The notes under the pieces are model-generated. The model searched no databases. It saw nothing but the letters and a program-made list of their open reading frames with translations, and was not told the DNA's origin. Positions 18,616 through 27,232 of a DNA stretch of 64,000 bases are shown one piece after another; within the stretch, counting starts at the first letter, position 1, and each line of letters begins with the position of its first letter. Where the stretch lies: NCBI RefSeq assembly GCF_007988805.1, contig NZ_BJUV01000007.1, positions 62,001-126,000 of the forward strand, given 5' to 3'. The stretch is from Frigoribacterium faeni. GTDB lineage: Bacteria > Actinomycetota > Actinomycetes > Actinomycetales > Microbacteriaceae. A program made the translations under genes and the position numbers.

Positions 18616-19872
18616 ATGAGCATCAAGGTCGTCGTCGTCGGTCAGGGCTACGTGGGCCTGCCCCTGGCGATGCGAGCGGTCGAGGTCGGGTACCGGGTCG
18701 TCGGGGTCGATCTCGACGTGCCCCGCGTCGAGGCGCTGCGGGCCGGCCGCTCGTACGTCGACGACGTCCCCGACGAGGTGCTGCGCCGGGCTCTCCTGTC
18801 GGGCCGGTATCTGGCCACGGCCGAGCACGACGACGCGAGCGACGGGTTCGACATCGCGGTCGTCACCGTCCCCACGCCTCTGCGAGAGGGCCTGCCCGAT
18901 CTGTCGTTCGTCGAGAGCGCGGCGCGTTCCCTCGCCGGGCGACTCCGTCCGGGTGCTCTCGTCGTCCTGGAGTCGACGACCTACCCGGGCACCACCGACG
19001 ACCTCCTCGTCCCCCTGCTCGAGCAGGGGTCCGGGCTCCAGGCGGGCGCGGACTTCCACGTCGGGTACAGCCCGGAACGGATCGATCCGGGCAACCGCCG
19101 CTGGGGGTTCGTCGAGACGCCCAAGGTCGTCTCGGGCATCGACGAGGGCTCCCTGGCCGCGGTCACGGCGTTCTACGACGACCTCGTCCTCCGGACGGTC
19201 CCGGTGTCGGGCACCCGTGAGGCCGAGCTCACCAAGCTGCTGGAGAACACCTTCCGCCACGTCAACGTCGCCCTGGTCAACGAGCTGGCGGTGTTCGCCC
19301 ATCGACTCGGGGTCGACGTCTGGGAGGCCATCGACGCCGCGTCCACGAAGCCGTTCGGCTTCATGCGCTTCACCCCGGGGCCCGGCGTGGGTGGCCACTG
19401 CCTGCCGATCGACCCGAGCTACCTCTCGTGGCAGGTGAGGCGCGAACTCGGCGAACCGTTCCGGTTCGTCGATCTGGCGAACGACGTCAACGAGCACATG
19501 CCCGACCACGTCGTCGACCGGGTCCAGGCGATGCTGAACGACTGCTCCCGCTCGGTGCGCGGGTCGCGCGTGCTGCTCGTCGGTCTCGCGTACAAGAAGA
19601 ACACCGGCGACGTCCGCGAGGCGCCGGCTCTCCGGATCGCCGAGCTCCTGCTCCGTCGCGGGGCGGTCGTCGTGGCGGTCGACGAGCACGTGTCGGAGCG
19701 CGACTGGCCGCAGGGGATCCGCCGGGTCGACCTGAGCGCGACCGTGGTCGCCGACGTCGACGCCGCCGTCGTCGTCACCGACCACGACGGGCTCGACCTG
19801 GCGGTGCTCGACGGCGTGCCGACGTTCGACACCCGTCACGTGCTGACGGGCGACCACGTCGTCGTCCTCTGA
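18616..19872 (+). CDS. Nucleotide-sugar 6-dehydrogenase (UDP-GlcNAc/ManNAc or UDP-glucose dehydrogenase family)
   Basis: This 418-residue NAD-dependent enzyme oxidises the C6 hydroxyl of a UDP-hexose to a uronic acid, giving the EPS a negative charge. N-terminal NAD domain: VVVVGQGYVGLPLAMRAVE. Central helix: TKLLENTFRHVNVALVNELA. Catalytic Cys262 sits in PGVGGHCLPIDPSYL, and the C-terminal UDP-binding region has LLVGLAYKKNTGDVREAPAL. The pattern is closer to the WecC/WbpA (HexNAc) group than to classical UDP-glucose dehydrogenase, but the substrate is not proven. It heads a run of five EPS genes. A truncated paralogue lies at 6813. Confidence 0.88.
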   Translation: MSIKVVVVGQGYVGLPLAMRAVEVGYRVVGVDLDVPRVEALRAGRSYVDDVPDEVLRRALLSGRYLATAEHDDASDGFDIAVVTVPTPLREGLPDLSFVESAARSLAGRLRPGALVVLESTTYPGTTDDLLVPLLEQGSGLQAGADFHVGYSPERIDPGNRRWGFVETPKVVSGIDEGSLAAVTAFYDDLVLRTVPVSGTREAELTKLLENTFRHVNVALVNELAVFAHRLGVDVWEAIDAASTKPFGFMRFTPGPGVGGHCLPIDPSYLSWQVRRELGEPFRFVDLANDVNEHMPDHVVDRVQAMLNDCSRSVRGSRVLLVGLAYKKNTGDVREAPALRIAELLLRRGAVVVAVDEHVSERDWPQGIRRVDLSATVVADVDAAVVVTDHDGLDLAVLDGVPTFDTRHVLTGDHVVVL

Positions 19873-19880
19873 CCTGCAGC

Positions 19881-20939
19881 GTGAGAGTCCTCTACTACGG
19901 CGTCCACGACGCCGCCTACCCGCGCAACACCCGCATCCGCGCCTACCTCGTGGAGCGCCTCGGGGCCCGGGTCGAGGTCGTCGCCCGCCGTCGCACCGGG
20001 TCGAGGGTGCGACGGGCGGCCGCCGACCTCCGCGGCCTCTGGCTCGGCTCGCGCGGCGTCGACGTCGTCGTCCTGGCCGAGATGAGGGTGAGCCATGCTC
20101 CGCTGGGGTGGCTGGTCTCCCGGCTCCGGGGCGCCCGCTTCGTCGTCGATCGGCTCGTCGGCCTGCACGAGACGGCGGTCGTCGACTGGCGGTCCGTCGC
20201 CCCCCGCTCGCCCGCCGCCCTGCGCCTCCTCGTGCTCGACCGGCTCGCCCTGCGGCTGGCCGACCTCGTCCTGATCGACACCGAGATGCGGGCGGACGAG
20301 CTCCGACGGGTGTCGCGGGCGGCGCCCGTCGTGGCGCTGCCGGTCGGCGCGCCCCGCTGGGCTCGCGATCGACCCCCGGCCCCGCCGAGCGAGACGCTCC
20401 GCGTCCTCTACTACGGCAACTACATCCCGCTCCACGGCACCGAGCTCGTCCTCGAGGCGCTGGCTCTCGTCCTGCCCCGCCGAGCCGTCCGGCTCACGCT
20501 CATCGGCGGCGGACCGCGCCGCGACGGGATCGAGCGCCTCGTCGATCGTCTCGGTCTCGGAGCCGCCTGCCGGTTCGTCGACGCGGTCCCCGAGAGCGCG
20601 CTCGTCGACGCGATCGGCGCCAACGACGTCGTCCTCGGCGTGTTCGGCGACTCCGCCAAGGCTCGGTCCGTCGTCGCGAACAAGGTCTGGCAGGGGCTCG
20701 CCTGCGGCCGGACGGTCGTGACGCAGCGCAGCCCCGCCCTGGCCGAGCTGCAGGTCGTCGCCGGGTCGCTCCTGGTGCAGACCGAGCCGGGCGACGCCCA
20801 CGCCCTGGCCGGCGCCCTCGTCGGCGTCGTGCCCCGCACCATCCGGGCGGACCTCGTCGCGCCCGCCCTCGACGAGCTCGTCGACAGGGGCTTCGCCGGT
20901 CTCGAGGCGCACCTGCGCGGGCCGGGCCGCTCGTCGTGA
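19881..20939 (+). CDS. GT4-like glycosyltransferase
   Basis: This 352-residue GT-B transferase reads VRVLYYGVHDAAYPRNTRIRAYLVERLGARVEVV at the start and RVLYYGNYIPLHGTELVLEAL, LTLIGGGPRR and FGDSAKARSVVANKVWQGLACGRTVVTQ in the nucleotide-sugar-binding half. The usual E-x7-E glutamates are replaced in this last stretch, so the family fit is by fold rather than by motif. The GTG start at 19881 follows the dehydrogenase stop by eight bases, and its own stop overlaps the next gene (GTGA). It probably adds one sugar of the EPS repeat on the cytoplasmic face of the membrane. Confidence 0.75.
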   Translation: MRVLYYGVHDAAYPRNTRIRAYLVERLGARVEVVARRRTGSRVRRAAADLRGLWLGSRGVDVVVLAEMRVSHAPLGWLVSRLRGARFVVDRLVGLHETAVVDWRSVAPRSPAALRLLVLDRLALRLADLVLIDTEMRADELRRVSRAAPVVALPVGAPRWARDRPPAPPSETLRVLYYGNYIPLHGTELVLEALALVLPRRAVRLTLIGGGPRRDGIERLVDRLGLGAACRFVDAVPESALVDAIGANDVVLGVFGDSAKARSVVANKVWQGLACGRTVVTQRSPALAELQVVAGSLLVQTEPGDAHALAGALVGVVPRTIRADLVAPALDELVDRGFAGLEAHLRGPGRSS

Positions 20940-22168
20940 CGCGCCTCCTGGGCCAGCTGGGCACCCTCCTGCTCTACGGCGCCTCGCCCGTCGTCGCCGC
21001 GCTCGCACCGCTCGCCGTCGTGCCGGCGGTGACGGGCCGGTACGGCGCCGCCGGATGGGCCGCGTGCGCCGTGGCGCTATCGATCGGCGCGGCGACCGCC
21101 GTCGTCGCCGAGCTCGGCTGGGTCGTCGTCGGGCCGCAGCGCGTGTCGCGCGACCCCGGGCGCTACGTCGACGTGCACCACGAGGCGCTGGCCTCGCGGC
21201 TCGCGGCCCTCGCCGTGCTGGCGCCCGTCGCGGTCGTCGCCGTGGCGCTCCTGGTCGACGAGCACCGGGCGGCGGCGATCCTGCTGACCGTCGGCGTCGC
21301 GGCCGGGTCGCTCAGCCCGACCTGGCTCTTCGTCGGACTCGGGCGACCGCTCCTGACGCTGGTCTGCGAGGCGCTGCCGCGCGTCGTCTTCGCGGTGGGG
21401 GCGGCCGGGGTCATCGCCCTCGGCGGGCCGCTCGAGGCGTACGGCGCGGCGACGATCGCGGCGACCATCGCCACGGCGATCGCGACCTCGCGGGCCGTGG
21501 CCGTCGTCGCCTGGCCGCGGCGCGACCGCCTCGCCGCGGTGCCCTCGATCGTCCGGGCCCAGCTGGTCGTCACCGCGGGGCGCGGGGTCACGGCGCTGTA
21601 CAAGTCGCTGCCCGCCGCCCTGCTCCAGTCGGTCGCACCCGGCTCGGTCGCCTCCTTCGGCGCCGTCGACCGGCTCACCCGGTCGGGGCTCGCCGTGGCG
21701 GCGGTGCTCCCGCAGCGGCTGCAGGTCTGGGTGGGGGTGCCCGACGCGACGCAGGCGGTTCGGCGCACGACGGTGTCGCTGCTGCTCAACACGGCCCTCG
21801 GCGTCCTCGCGGCGGGGGTCGTGCTGGTCGGGCTGCCGCCCGTCGTCGACGTCCTCTTCACCGGCGTCGTCGAGGCCGAGCCCTCGTCGATCCGCGCGGC
21901 CGCCGTCCTGGTCCTCCTCACCTGCGTCTCGCGGGGTCTCGGGCTGGCCCTCGTGACGCTGGGCCGGGTCCGCCGGACGACGACGGCGGCTCTCGCCGCC
22001 GCCCTCGTCGGCGTGCCCGGGGTGCTGTGCGGCGGGGCGCTCGGCGGCGCCACCGGCGCCCTCGCCGCCCTCGCCGCGGCCGAGGCGGTGGGGGCGGTGA
22101 CGCAGGCCCTCGTCGTGGTGCCGTCGCTCGTCCGCCGGCACCGCGCCTCCTCGGGGGCCGGGTCATGA
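20936..22168 (+). CDS. Wzx-like polysaccharide flippase (MOP/MATE-like membrane protein)
   Basis: This 410-residue protein has about 12 hydrophobic segments and few charged loops, and is placed between a glycosyltransferase and a Wzy-like gene. The fold and position fit the lipid-linked oligosaccharide flippases of Wzx/Wzy pathways, which turn the undecaprenyl-PP repeat to the outside. The family is poorly conserved, so the call rests on topology, on features such as ALYKSLPAALLQSVAPGSVASFGAVDRL, and on neighbours. GTG overlaps the upstream stop and the stop overlaps the next ATG. The last residues (RASSGAGS) are coded by a copy of the repeated 14-mer (22141-22154). Confidence 0.75.
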   Translation: MTRLLGQLGTLLLYGASPVVAALAPLAVVPAVTGRYGAAGWAACAVALSIGAATAVVAELGWVVVGPQRVSRDPGRYVDVHHEALASRLAALAVLAPVAVVAVALLVDEHRAAAILLTVGVAAGSLSPTWLFVGLGRPLLTLVCEALPRVVFAVGAAGVIALGGPLEAYGAATIAATIATAIATSRAVAVVAWPRRDRLAAVPSIVRAQLVVTAGRGVTALYKSLPAALLQSVAPGSVASFGAVDRLTRSGLAVAAVLPQRLQVWVGVPDATQAVRRTTVSLLLNTALGVLAAGVVLVGLPPVVDVLFTGVVEAEPSSIRAAAVLVLLTCVSRGLGLALVTLGRVRRTTTAALAAALVGVPGVLCGGALGGATGALAALAAAEAVGAVTQALVVVPSLVRRHRASSGAGS

Positions 22169-23430
22169 CCGCCCTGTCGCTCGTCGGCGCGCTCGTCGCC
22201 GGATGCGCCGTGGTCGTCGGGGCCCTGCTCGTACCGGGGCCCGCCCGACGCGGGGCGACGCTCGTCGTGGTGGCGGCCATGCTGGTGGGCACCGCCTCGA
22301 CCGCGGCTCCCGAGTCGGTCCGCTCGGGTGCGATCTACGGCGCGATCGCTCTCCTGGCGCTCGCCGCCCTCGGACCCGGGCCGGTGATCGGGCGCCGCGG
22401 ATGGACGATCGTCGGGCTGACGGCGGTCTCGTTCGGCGTCGCCGCCGTCACGACGACGATCGGCTATCCCGACGCCCTGGGACTGACCCTGCGCGTCGGG
22501 GCGCTCTCGGTCGGAGCGACCTGGTGCGTGCTGCGCTCGACCGCGACCGATCTCCTCGTGCTCGGGTGGGGCGTGGTCGCGCTGGCCCTCGTCGAGGTCG
22601 CTCTCGGACTCGTCGAGTTCGTCGTGGGGCTCCCCGTGCCGTGGGGCCTGTCCGCCCGCAAGCTCGACTCGTACGTCCTGGTCAACACGCTCCTGCCCGG
22701 CGACCTCGAGCGGGTGCAGGGCACCGTGGGGCACCCCATCACGTTCGGCGTCGTGCTCTGCGTGGCCTTCGTGATCGTCGTCGCCTCGGGTCGGGGGCTC
22801 CCGTCGCCCCTCCGCGCCGCGGTGGTCGTCGCGCTCGTCGTCGGCATGCTCCTGTCGGGCAGCCGCAGCATCGTGCTCGCGGCCGTGCTGGCGCTCGCCG
22901 TGCTCGTCGTCGTCGGCGCGCACGGGCGCGGCGTCGTGCGGGCCGGGGCCGCGGTGCTGGGCGCGACGGTCGCCGTCGTCGTGTTCGTCGACGAGGTCGG
23001 CGTCGCGTCGGACCGGTTCCTCTCGTCCGGATCGTACGAGAACCGGGCGGGCACCGTCGAGTCCGTCCCGCGCCTCCTCGGCCGTCCGCCGGGCGAGACG
23101 GTCTTCGGCAGCGGGGTGGGGACGGTCGAGCGGCTCTATCAGGAGGGCCTGTTCCCGCAGGACGGCTTCTGGGTGCTCGACAACCAGCTCGTCACGACGC
23201 TCGCGACCCAGGGGGTCGTCGGCGTGGTCCTGCTCGTGGCGGTGATCGGCGTCTCGATGACGAGCCGCGATCCGCTCGCCCGGTCGCTCACCGCCGTCTT
23301 CGTCGGCATGCTCGTCACCTTCGACTACGTGTTCTGGCCGTCGATGACGGTCCTCGCGGCGGGTGCGGCCGGTCTCGCCGGCAGGTCCGCCGTCGACCCC
23401 GCCCGCCACCGGATCGGAGGATCCCCGTGA
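22165..23430 (+). CDS. Wzy-like EPS polymerase / O-antigen ligase family membrane protein
   Basis: This 421-residue protein has 10-12 membrane segments and the large outer loop typical of the O-antigen ligase/Wzy family (PF04932-like). The landmarks are VQGTVGHPITFG, MLLSGSRSIVLAAVLAL (the conserved SRS/G motif), [27 protein letters not shown] and NQLVTTLATQGVVGVVLL. It should polymerise the flipped repeat units at the outer face. It is coupled on both sides by ATGA/GTGA overlaps. A copy of the repeated 14-mer (23068-23081) lies in frame at the start of the outer loop (PRLLGRPPG). Confidence 0.82.
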   Translation: MTALSLVGALVAGCAVVVGALLVPGPARRGATLVVVAAMLVGTASTAAPESVRSGAIYGAIALLALAALGPGPVIGRRGWTIVGLTAVSFGVAAVTTTIGYPDALGLTLRVGALSVGATWCVLRSTATDLLVLGWGVVALALVEVALGLVEFVVGLPVPWGLSARKLDSYVLVNTLLPGDLERVQGTVGHPITFGVVLCVAFVIVVASGRGLPSPLRAAVVVALVVGMLLSGSRSIVLAAVLALAVLVVVGAHGRGVVRAGAAVLGATVAVVVFVDEVGVASDRFLSSGSYENRAGTVESVPRLLGRPPGETVFGSGVGTVERLYQEGLFPQDGFWVLDNQLVTTLATQGVVGVVLLVAVIGVSMTSRDPLARSLTAVFVGMLVTFDYVFWPSMTVLAAGAAGLAGRSAVDPARHRIGGSP

Positions 23431-24665
23431 CCCCGCACGACCACCCCGCGCCCACGTCGACCGACGAGAGCGCGGCGCCCGCCGCCCCGGGCCGACGGCT
23501 CCGCGTCGCGGTGATCGGCACCCGCGGGTACCCGAGCTTCTACGGCGGATTCGAGACGGCCGTCCGTCGGCTGGCCCCTGCGCTCGCCGACGCCGGGTGG
23601 GAGGTCACCGTCTACGGGCGAGCGGGGGGCTCGGCCGACGACGCCGTCCGCTCGACCGGCCCCGCCTCGCCCCACGGGACCGGTGGCCGCGACGGCCGTG
23701 ATCCGCGCATCGTGCGACGCGTGACCCGCGGGCTCGAGACCCGGTCGCTCAGCACGCTGACCCACGGGCTGACCGCGGTCGTCGACGCCGCCTGGCGGAG
23801 GCCCGACGTGGTGCTCGTGATGAACTGCGCGAACGGCTTCTGGCTCCCCCTCCTGCGGGTGCGGGGCATCCCGACCCTGGTCAACGTCGACGGCATCGAG
23901 TGGGAGCGGGCGAAATGGGGTCGCCTCGCCCGCCTGATCTTCCGGCTCGGGGCGGTAGCGACCGCTCGTTGGGCCGACCGCATCGTCTGCGATGCGCGCG
24001 AGATCGCCCGCCGGTGGCGCGACGACTTCGGCGTCGACGGCGTCTTCGTGCCGTACGGGGCCGACGAGCCGCTCGCCGACCCGGTCGAGTCCGGGCTCGA
24101 GGCCGGCCGATACGCCCTGCTGGTCGCCCGGTTCGTCCCCGAGAACACGGTCGACGAGTTCATCGAGGCCGCCGAGCGGATCGCCGAACGCCACGACGTC
24201 GTGTTCGTCGGGTCGAGCGGGTACGGCGGCGCGCTCGATCGCCGTGTCGCCGAGCTCGCGGAGCACTCCCCGCGGGTGCGGCACCTGGGGCACCTGCGCG
24301 ACGACCGCCGCCTCCACGCCCTGTGGCGGAACGCGGGCGCGTACTTCCACGGGCACAGCGTCGGCGGCACGAATCCGGCCCTCGTGCAGGCCATGATGTG
24401 CGGTGCCCCGGTCGTCGCCCGCGACACCGTCTACAACCGGGAGGTGCTCGGCGACGCCGCCGTCTTCGTCCCGCCGGAGCCCGGGGCCATCGCCGCCGGC
24501 GTCCTGACCGTCCTCGACGACGCCGGGCTGGCGCGCCGGATCGGCGACACCGCCCGGAGGCGCGCTCGCGAGCGCTACGGCTGGCGTCAGGTGTGCTCCG
24601 CCTACGAGACCGAGCTCCGCCGCCTCGTCGAGGGCTCGGGTCGGACCCGCCGAGCGCGTCGCTGA
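23427..24665 (+). CDS. DUF1972/GT4 glycosyltransferase (rhamnosyltransferase-like)
   Basis: This 412-residue GT-B enzyme has an N-terminal block AVIGTRGYPSFYGGFETAVRRLAP that matches DUF1972, found in Cps2T/WchF-like beta-1,4-rhamnosyltransferases. The C-terminal half has YALLVARFVPENTVDEFIEA, VFVGSSGYGG, RHLGHLRDDRRLHALWRNAGAYFHGHSVGGTNPALVQAM, with Asn-Pro in place of the usual second acidic motif, as in this subgroup. Transfer of rhamnose is a guess from the family. GTG overlaps the Wzy stop. It is the last gene of the forward EPS operon and is followed by a hairpin. Confidence 0.82.
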   Translation: MTPHDHPAPTSTDESAAPAAPGRRLRVAVIGTRGYPSFYGGFETAVRRLAPALADAGWEVTVYGRAGGSADDAVRSTGPASPHGTGGRDGRDPRIVRRVTRGLETRSLSTLTHGLTAVVDAAWRRPDVVLVMNCANGFWLPLLRVRGIPTLVNVDGIEWERAKWGRLARLIFRLGAVATARWADRIVCDAREIARRWRDDFGVDGVFVPYGADEPLADPVESGLEAGRYALLVARFVPENTVDEFIEAAERIAERHDVVFVGSSGYGGALDRRVAELAEHSPRVRHLGHLRDDRRLHALWRNAGAYFHGHSVGGTNPALVQAMMCGAPVVARDTVYNREVLGDAAVFVPPEPGAIAAGVLTVLDDAGLARRIGDTARRRARERYGWRQVCSAYETELRRLVEGSGRTRRARR

Positions 24666-24703
24666 CTCCGCCGCGCTCCCCGGGATCGGCGCATGCCGAG
24701 GAG

Positions 24704-24733
24704 GCGCGGGTCGGCCGGGCGCGCGACCCGCGC
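24704..24733. terminator. Bidirectional terminator between convergent EPS operons
   Basis: GCGCGGGTCG (24704-24713) pairs perfectly with CGACCCGCGC (24724-24733) around a 10-base loop, in the 72-base gap between two stop codons facing each other. The left arm is the end of a full 14-mer copy (24696-24709). Confidence 0.65.
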
Positions 24734-24737
24734 GGAC

Positions 24738-26150
24738 TCAGACGCCCGCGGTGGATCCGGCGGGCTCGCCGCGGTCGTCCGTCGGTGCGGTCTGCACAGC
24801 CGTGCCGTACCCGTAGCCGTAGGCCTGCGCCCCGCCCGTGGGGAGCATCGTGGCGATGACGCCGAACGACGTGGCGTCGAGGGACCGCAGGGTGTCGAGC
24901 GCGGCGGCGAGCTGACCGCGGGTGCTGCGGCCCACGGCGGTGACGACGATCGCGCCGTCGGCGAGGCGGCTCAGCACGGCGGCGTCGGTGACGGGCAGCA
25001 GTGGCGGGGCGTCGAGGAGGACGTGATCGAAGCGCCGTCCGAGCTCGGCCAGCAGGTCGGCCATCCGGTTGCTGCCGAGCAGCTCGCTCGGGTTGGGCGG
25101 GAGCGTGCCCGCGGGGAGCACGGAGAGGCCGCCGGAGCCCCAGTGCTGCAGGACGTCGTCGAGGTCGGCTCGTCCGAGCAGCACGTCGGTGACTCCGACG
25201 GCGCCCTCGAGCGCCATGACGTCGGCGAGGCGGGGCAGACGCAGGTCGGTGTCGACGACCACGACGCGGGAGCCGGCCTCGCTGAGGGCGATGGCGAGGT
25301 TGGCGACCGTCGTGGTCTTCCCCTCGGCCGGGAGCGCCGAGGTGACGACGAGGCAGCCGGCCCTCCGGTCGAGGCCGATGAACTGCACGCTGGTGCGCAG
25401 CGAGCGGAACGACTCCGCGTGCGGGCTGCGCGGGTCGGCGGCGACCACGAGCGGGCGCCGGTCGGCGTCGCGGTCGAAGCCCAGCGTGCCGAGGACGGGA
25501 CCGCCGATGACGGTCTCGACGTCGGCCCGTGTGCGGATCCGCGTGTCGAGTCGGGCGCGCAGCGTCGCGGCCGTCACGCCGAGGGAGAGGCCCCCGAGGC
25601 CGCCGAGCAGCAGATGGGGCACGAGCTCGGGCGACGACGGGCTCGTCGCGACGACCGGTGGCGCCAGGGTCTCGACGCCGACGAGGCTCGTCCCGCCCGG
25701 GGCGGGGAGCTCGAGCTGCTCGACGACGACCGTGCGGAAGCTCTCGGCGACCGCGCCGGCCAGTCGAGCTGCCCGGGCGGGGTCGGGATCGACGGCCTCG
25801 ATACGCAGATTGACCGTGTTCGCGGGGTTCTCGGCGGTGATCTGCGCGGTCACGGCGGCGAGGTCCGTGCCGTCGTCGAGTCCGTCGACCACCGGCTGCA
25901 GCACGCGAGGACTCGTCACCACGCCGAGATACGACTGGACCTTCTGCTGCGCGGCGGCGTTCCCCTGGACGAGCTCGCCCGCCGTGGTCGTCATCGCCGG
26001 GCGGACCGACACGAACAGCAGGGCGGACGAGGTGTACCGCGGGGTCGTGATCGCGACGACGAGGGCTCCGAGCGCGAGACCGACGAGCGTCACGCAGACG
26101 ACGAGGAGGGCGGAGCGGCGCAGGGCGCCGAGGAAGGCGGGGAGTGTCAT
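24738..26150 (-). CDS. Wzc-like polysaccharide co-polymerase fused to a BY-kinase ATPase
   Basis: A 470-residue chain-length regulator. The N-terminal Wzz-type part has membrane segments at about 12-34 and 190-212 flanking an outer helical domain. The cytoplasmic kinase domain shows Walker A LPAEGKTTTVANLA (Lys278), Walker A' VVVVDTDLRLPRL and Walker B HVLLDAPPLLPVTDA. The C-terminus carries a short tyrosine cluster, AYGYGYG, the usual autophosphorylation tail. In Gram-positives these two parts are often separate proteins (CpsC/CpsD); here they are fused. It controls Wzy polymer length. It is last in the reverse operon, with an ATGA overlap to the transferase upstream. Confidence 0.87.
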   Translation of the reverse strand: MTLPAFLGALRRSALLVVCVTLVGLALGALVVAITTPRYTSSALLFVSVRPAMTTTAGELVQGNAAAQQKVQSYLGVVTSPRVLQPVVDGLDDGTDLAAVTAQITAENPANTVNLRIEAVDPDPARAARLAGAVAESFRTVVVEQLELPAPGGTSLVGVETLAPPVVATSPSSPELVPHLLLGGLGGLSLGVTAATLRARLDTRIRTRADVETVIGGPVLGTLGFDRDADRRPLVVAADPRSPHAESFRSLRTSVQFIGLDRRAGCLVVTSALPAEGKTTTVANLAIALSEAGSRVVVVDTDLRLPRLADVMALEGAVGVTDVLLGRADLDDVLQHWGSGGLSVLPAGTLPPNPSELLGSNRMADLLAELGRRFDHVLLDAPPLLPVTDAAVLSRLADGAIVVTAVGRSTRGQLAAALDTLRSLDATSFGVIATMLPTGGAQAYGYGYGTAVQTAPTDDRGEPAGSTAGV

Positions 26151-27232
26151 GGAACGGCCGTCGGTTCGGAGGGGCGGGTGGTCGGGCGGAGGGAGTCGAG
26201 ACGGTCGAGCGCGGCGTCGAGCGAGCGCGGCGTGGTCAGTGCCGAGGCCGTGTCGTGCACGTGATCCGAGACCCGGCGTCGGAGGTCGGCGTCGCCTCGC
26301 AGATCGCGGACGGCGGCGTCCCAGGCGGCGTGGTCGCCGAGGGGGAGGACGAAGCGCCGGTGGAGCTCGGCATCCGTGAAGAGCGAACCCGCCACGCCCG
26401 TGCCCTCGCTGAGGATCACGGGCACGCCCGCCGTGGCGGCCTCGACCGGGCTCCGCCCGAAGGCGTCGCGCCGGGAGGTGGTGAGGGCGACCGAGGCGTC
26501 GTGCCAGAGCCGGTCGGGAGCGACCCAGCCGGCCCACTCGAGGCCCGTCGGGGCGTCGGCGCGGAGCTCGTCCTCGAGCGGGCCGCTGCCGTGCAGACGG
26601 GCCGGGCCGCCGACCCGCCGCACGAGGTCGACGAACTCGCGGGCTCCCTTCTCGATGGAGAGACGGCCGGCCCAGACGAGGGGCCCGTCGCCGCGCTCGC
26701 CACGGCTCGTGCGGGGCAGACCGGGGACGCCCGCCGGGACCAGGGCGGCCTGCCGGGCCGCCGACACCTGGTCGACCAGCAGGGGGGACGTCGCCCAGAC
26801 GTCGTCGAGCCCGCGCAGCGCCCGTGATTCGAGCCGGCGGAGCAGGGACGTGCGGAGTCCGCCCTGCTCGCCGGCGGCCGGCCACGGCAGCCCTCTGATC
26901 CAGGCCACGCGGAGGCGGTCGGCGAGCCCGCGGGACGACGCGACGATCATGTCGCTCTGCGGGACGAGGGAGACGATGACGTCGGCCGATCGGACGCCGC
27001 GGTCGGCGTGGACCACGCGGCGGATGTCGCGCAGGACGTCGAGTCCGTGGCGATCGAGGACGACCTCGGCCACGCCGGGGGCGCGCAGGGCGGGCCCGGC
27101 GGCCTCGGGCCGCACGCCGAGGAGGGCCGTCCAGGGCAGGCCGCGCGACCGCGCCTCGGCGACGAGGTCGTGAGCCGACCGGTAGATGCCGCTCCGGGCG
27201 GCGAGGGGAGCGGCGACCAGCGCGACCCTCAC
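26147..27232 (-). CDS. GT4 family glycosyltransferase
   Basis: This 361-residue GT-B transferase has RVALVAAPLAARSGIYRSAHDLV at the start, ADVIVSLVPQSDMIVASSRGLAD mid-N-domain, and in the C-domain GPLVWAGRLSIEKGAREFV, ARLHGSGPLEDELR and RRDAFGRSPVEAATAGVPVILSE (the E-x7-E site in shortened form). GTG at 27232 overlaps the upstream stop, and the stop overlaps the kinase ATG, so all three genes of this reverse operon are coupled. Acceptor and donor sugars are unknown. Confidence 0.8.
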   Translation of the reverse strand: MRVALVAAPLAARSGIYRSAHDLVAEARSRGLPWTALLGVRPEAAGPALRAPGVAEVVLDRHGLDVLRDIRRVVHADRGVRSADVIVSLVPQSDMIVASSRGLADRLRVAWIRGLPWPAAGEQGGLRTSLLRRLESRALRGLDDVWATSPLLVDQVSAARQAALVPAGVPGLPRTSRGERGDGPLVWAGRLSIEKGAREFVDLVRRVGGPARLHGSGPLEDELRADAPTGLEWAGWVAPDRLWHDASVALTTSRRDAFGRSPVEAATAGVPVILSEGTGVAGSLFTDAELHRRFVLPLGDHAAWDAAVRDLRGDADLRRRVSDHVHDTASALTTPRSLDAALDRLDSLRPTTRPSEPTAVP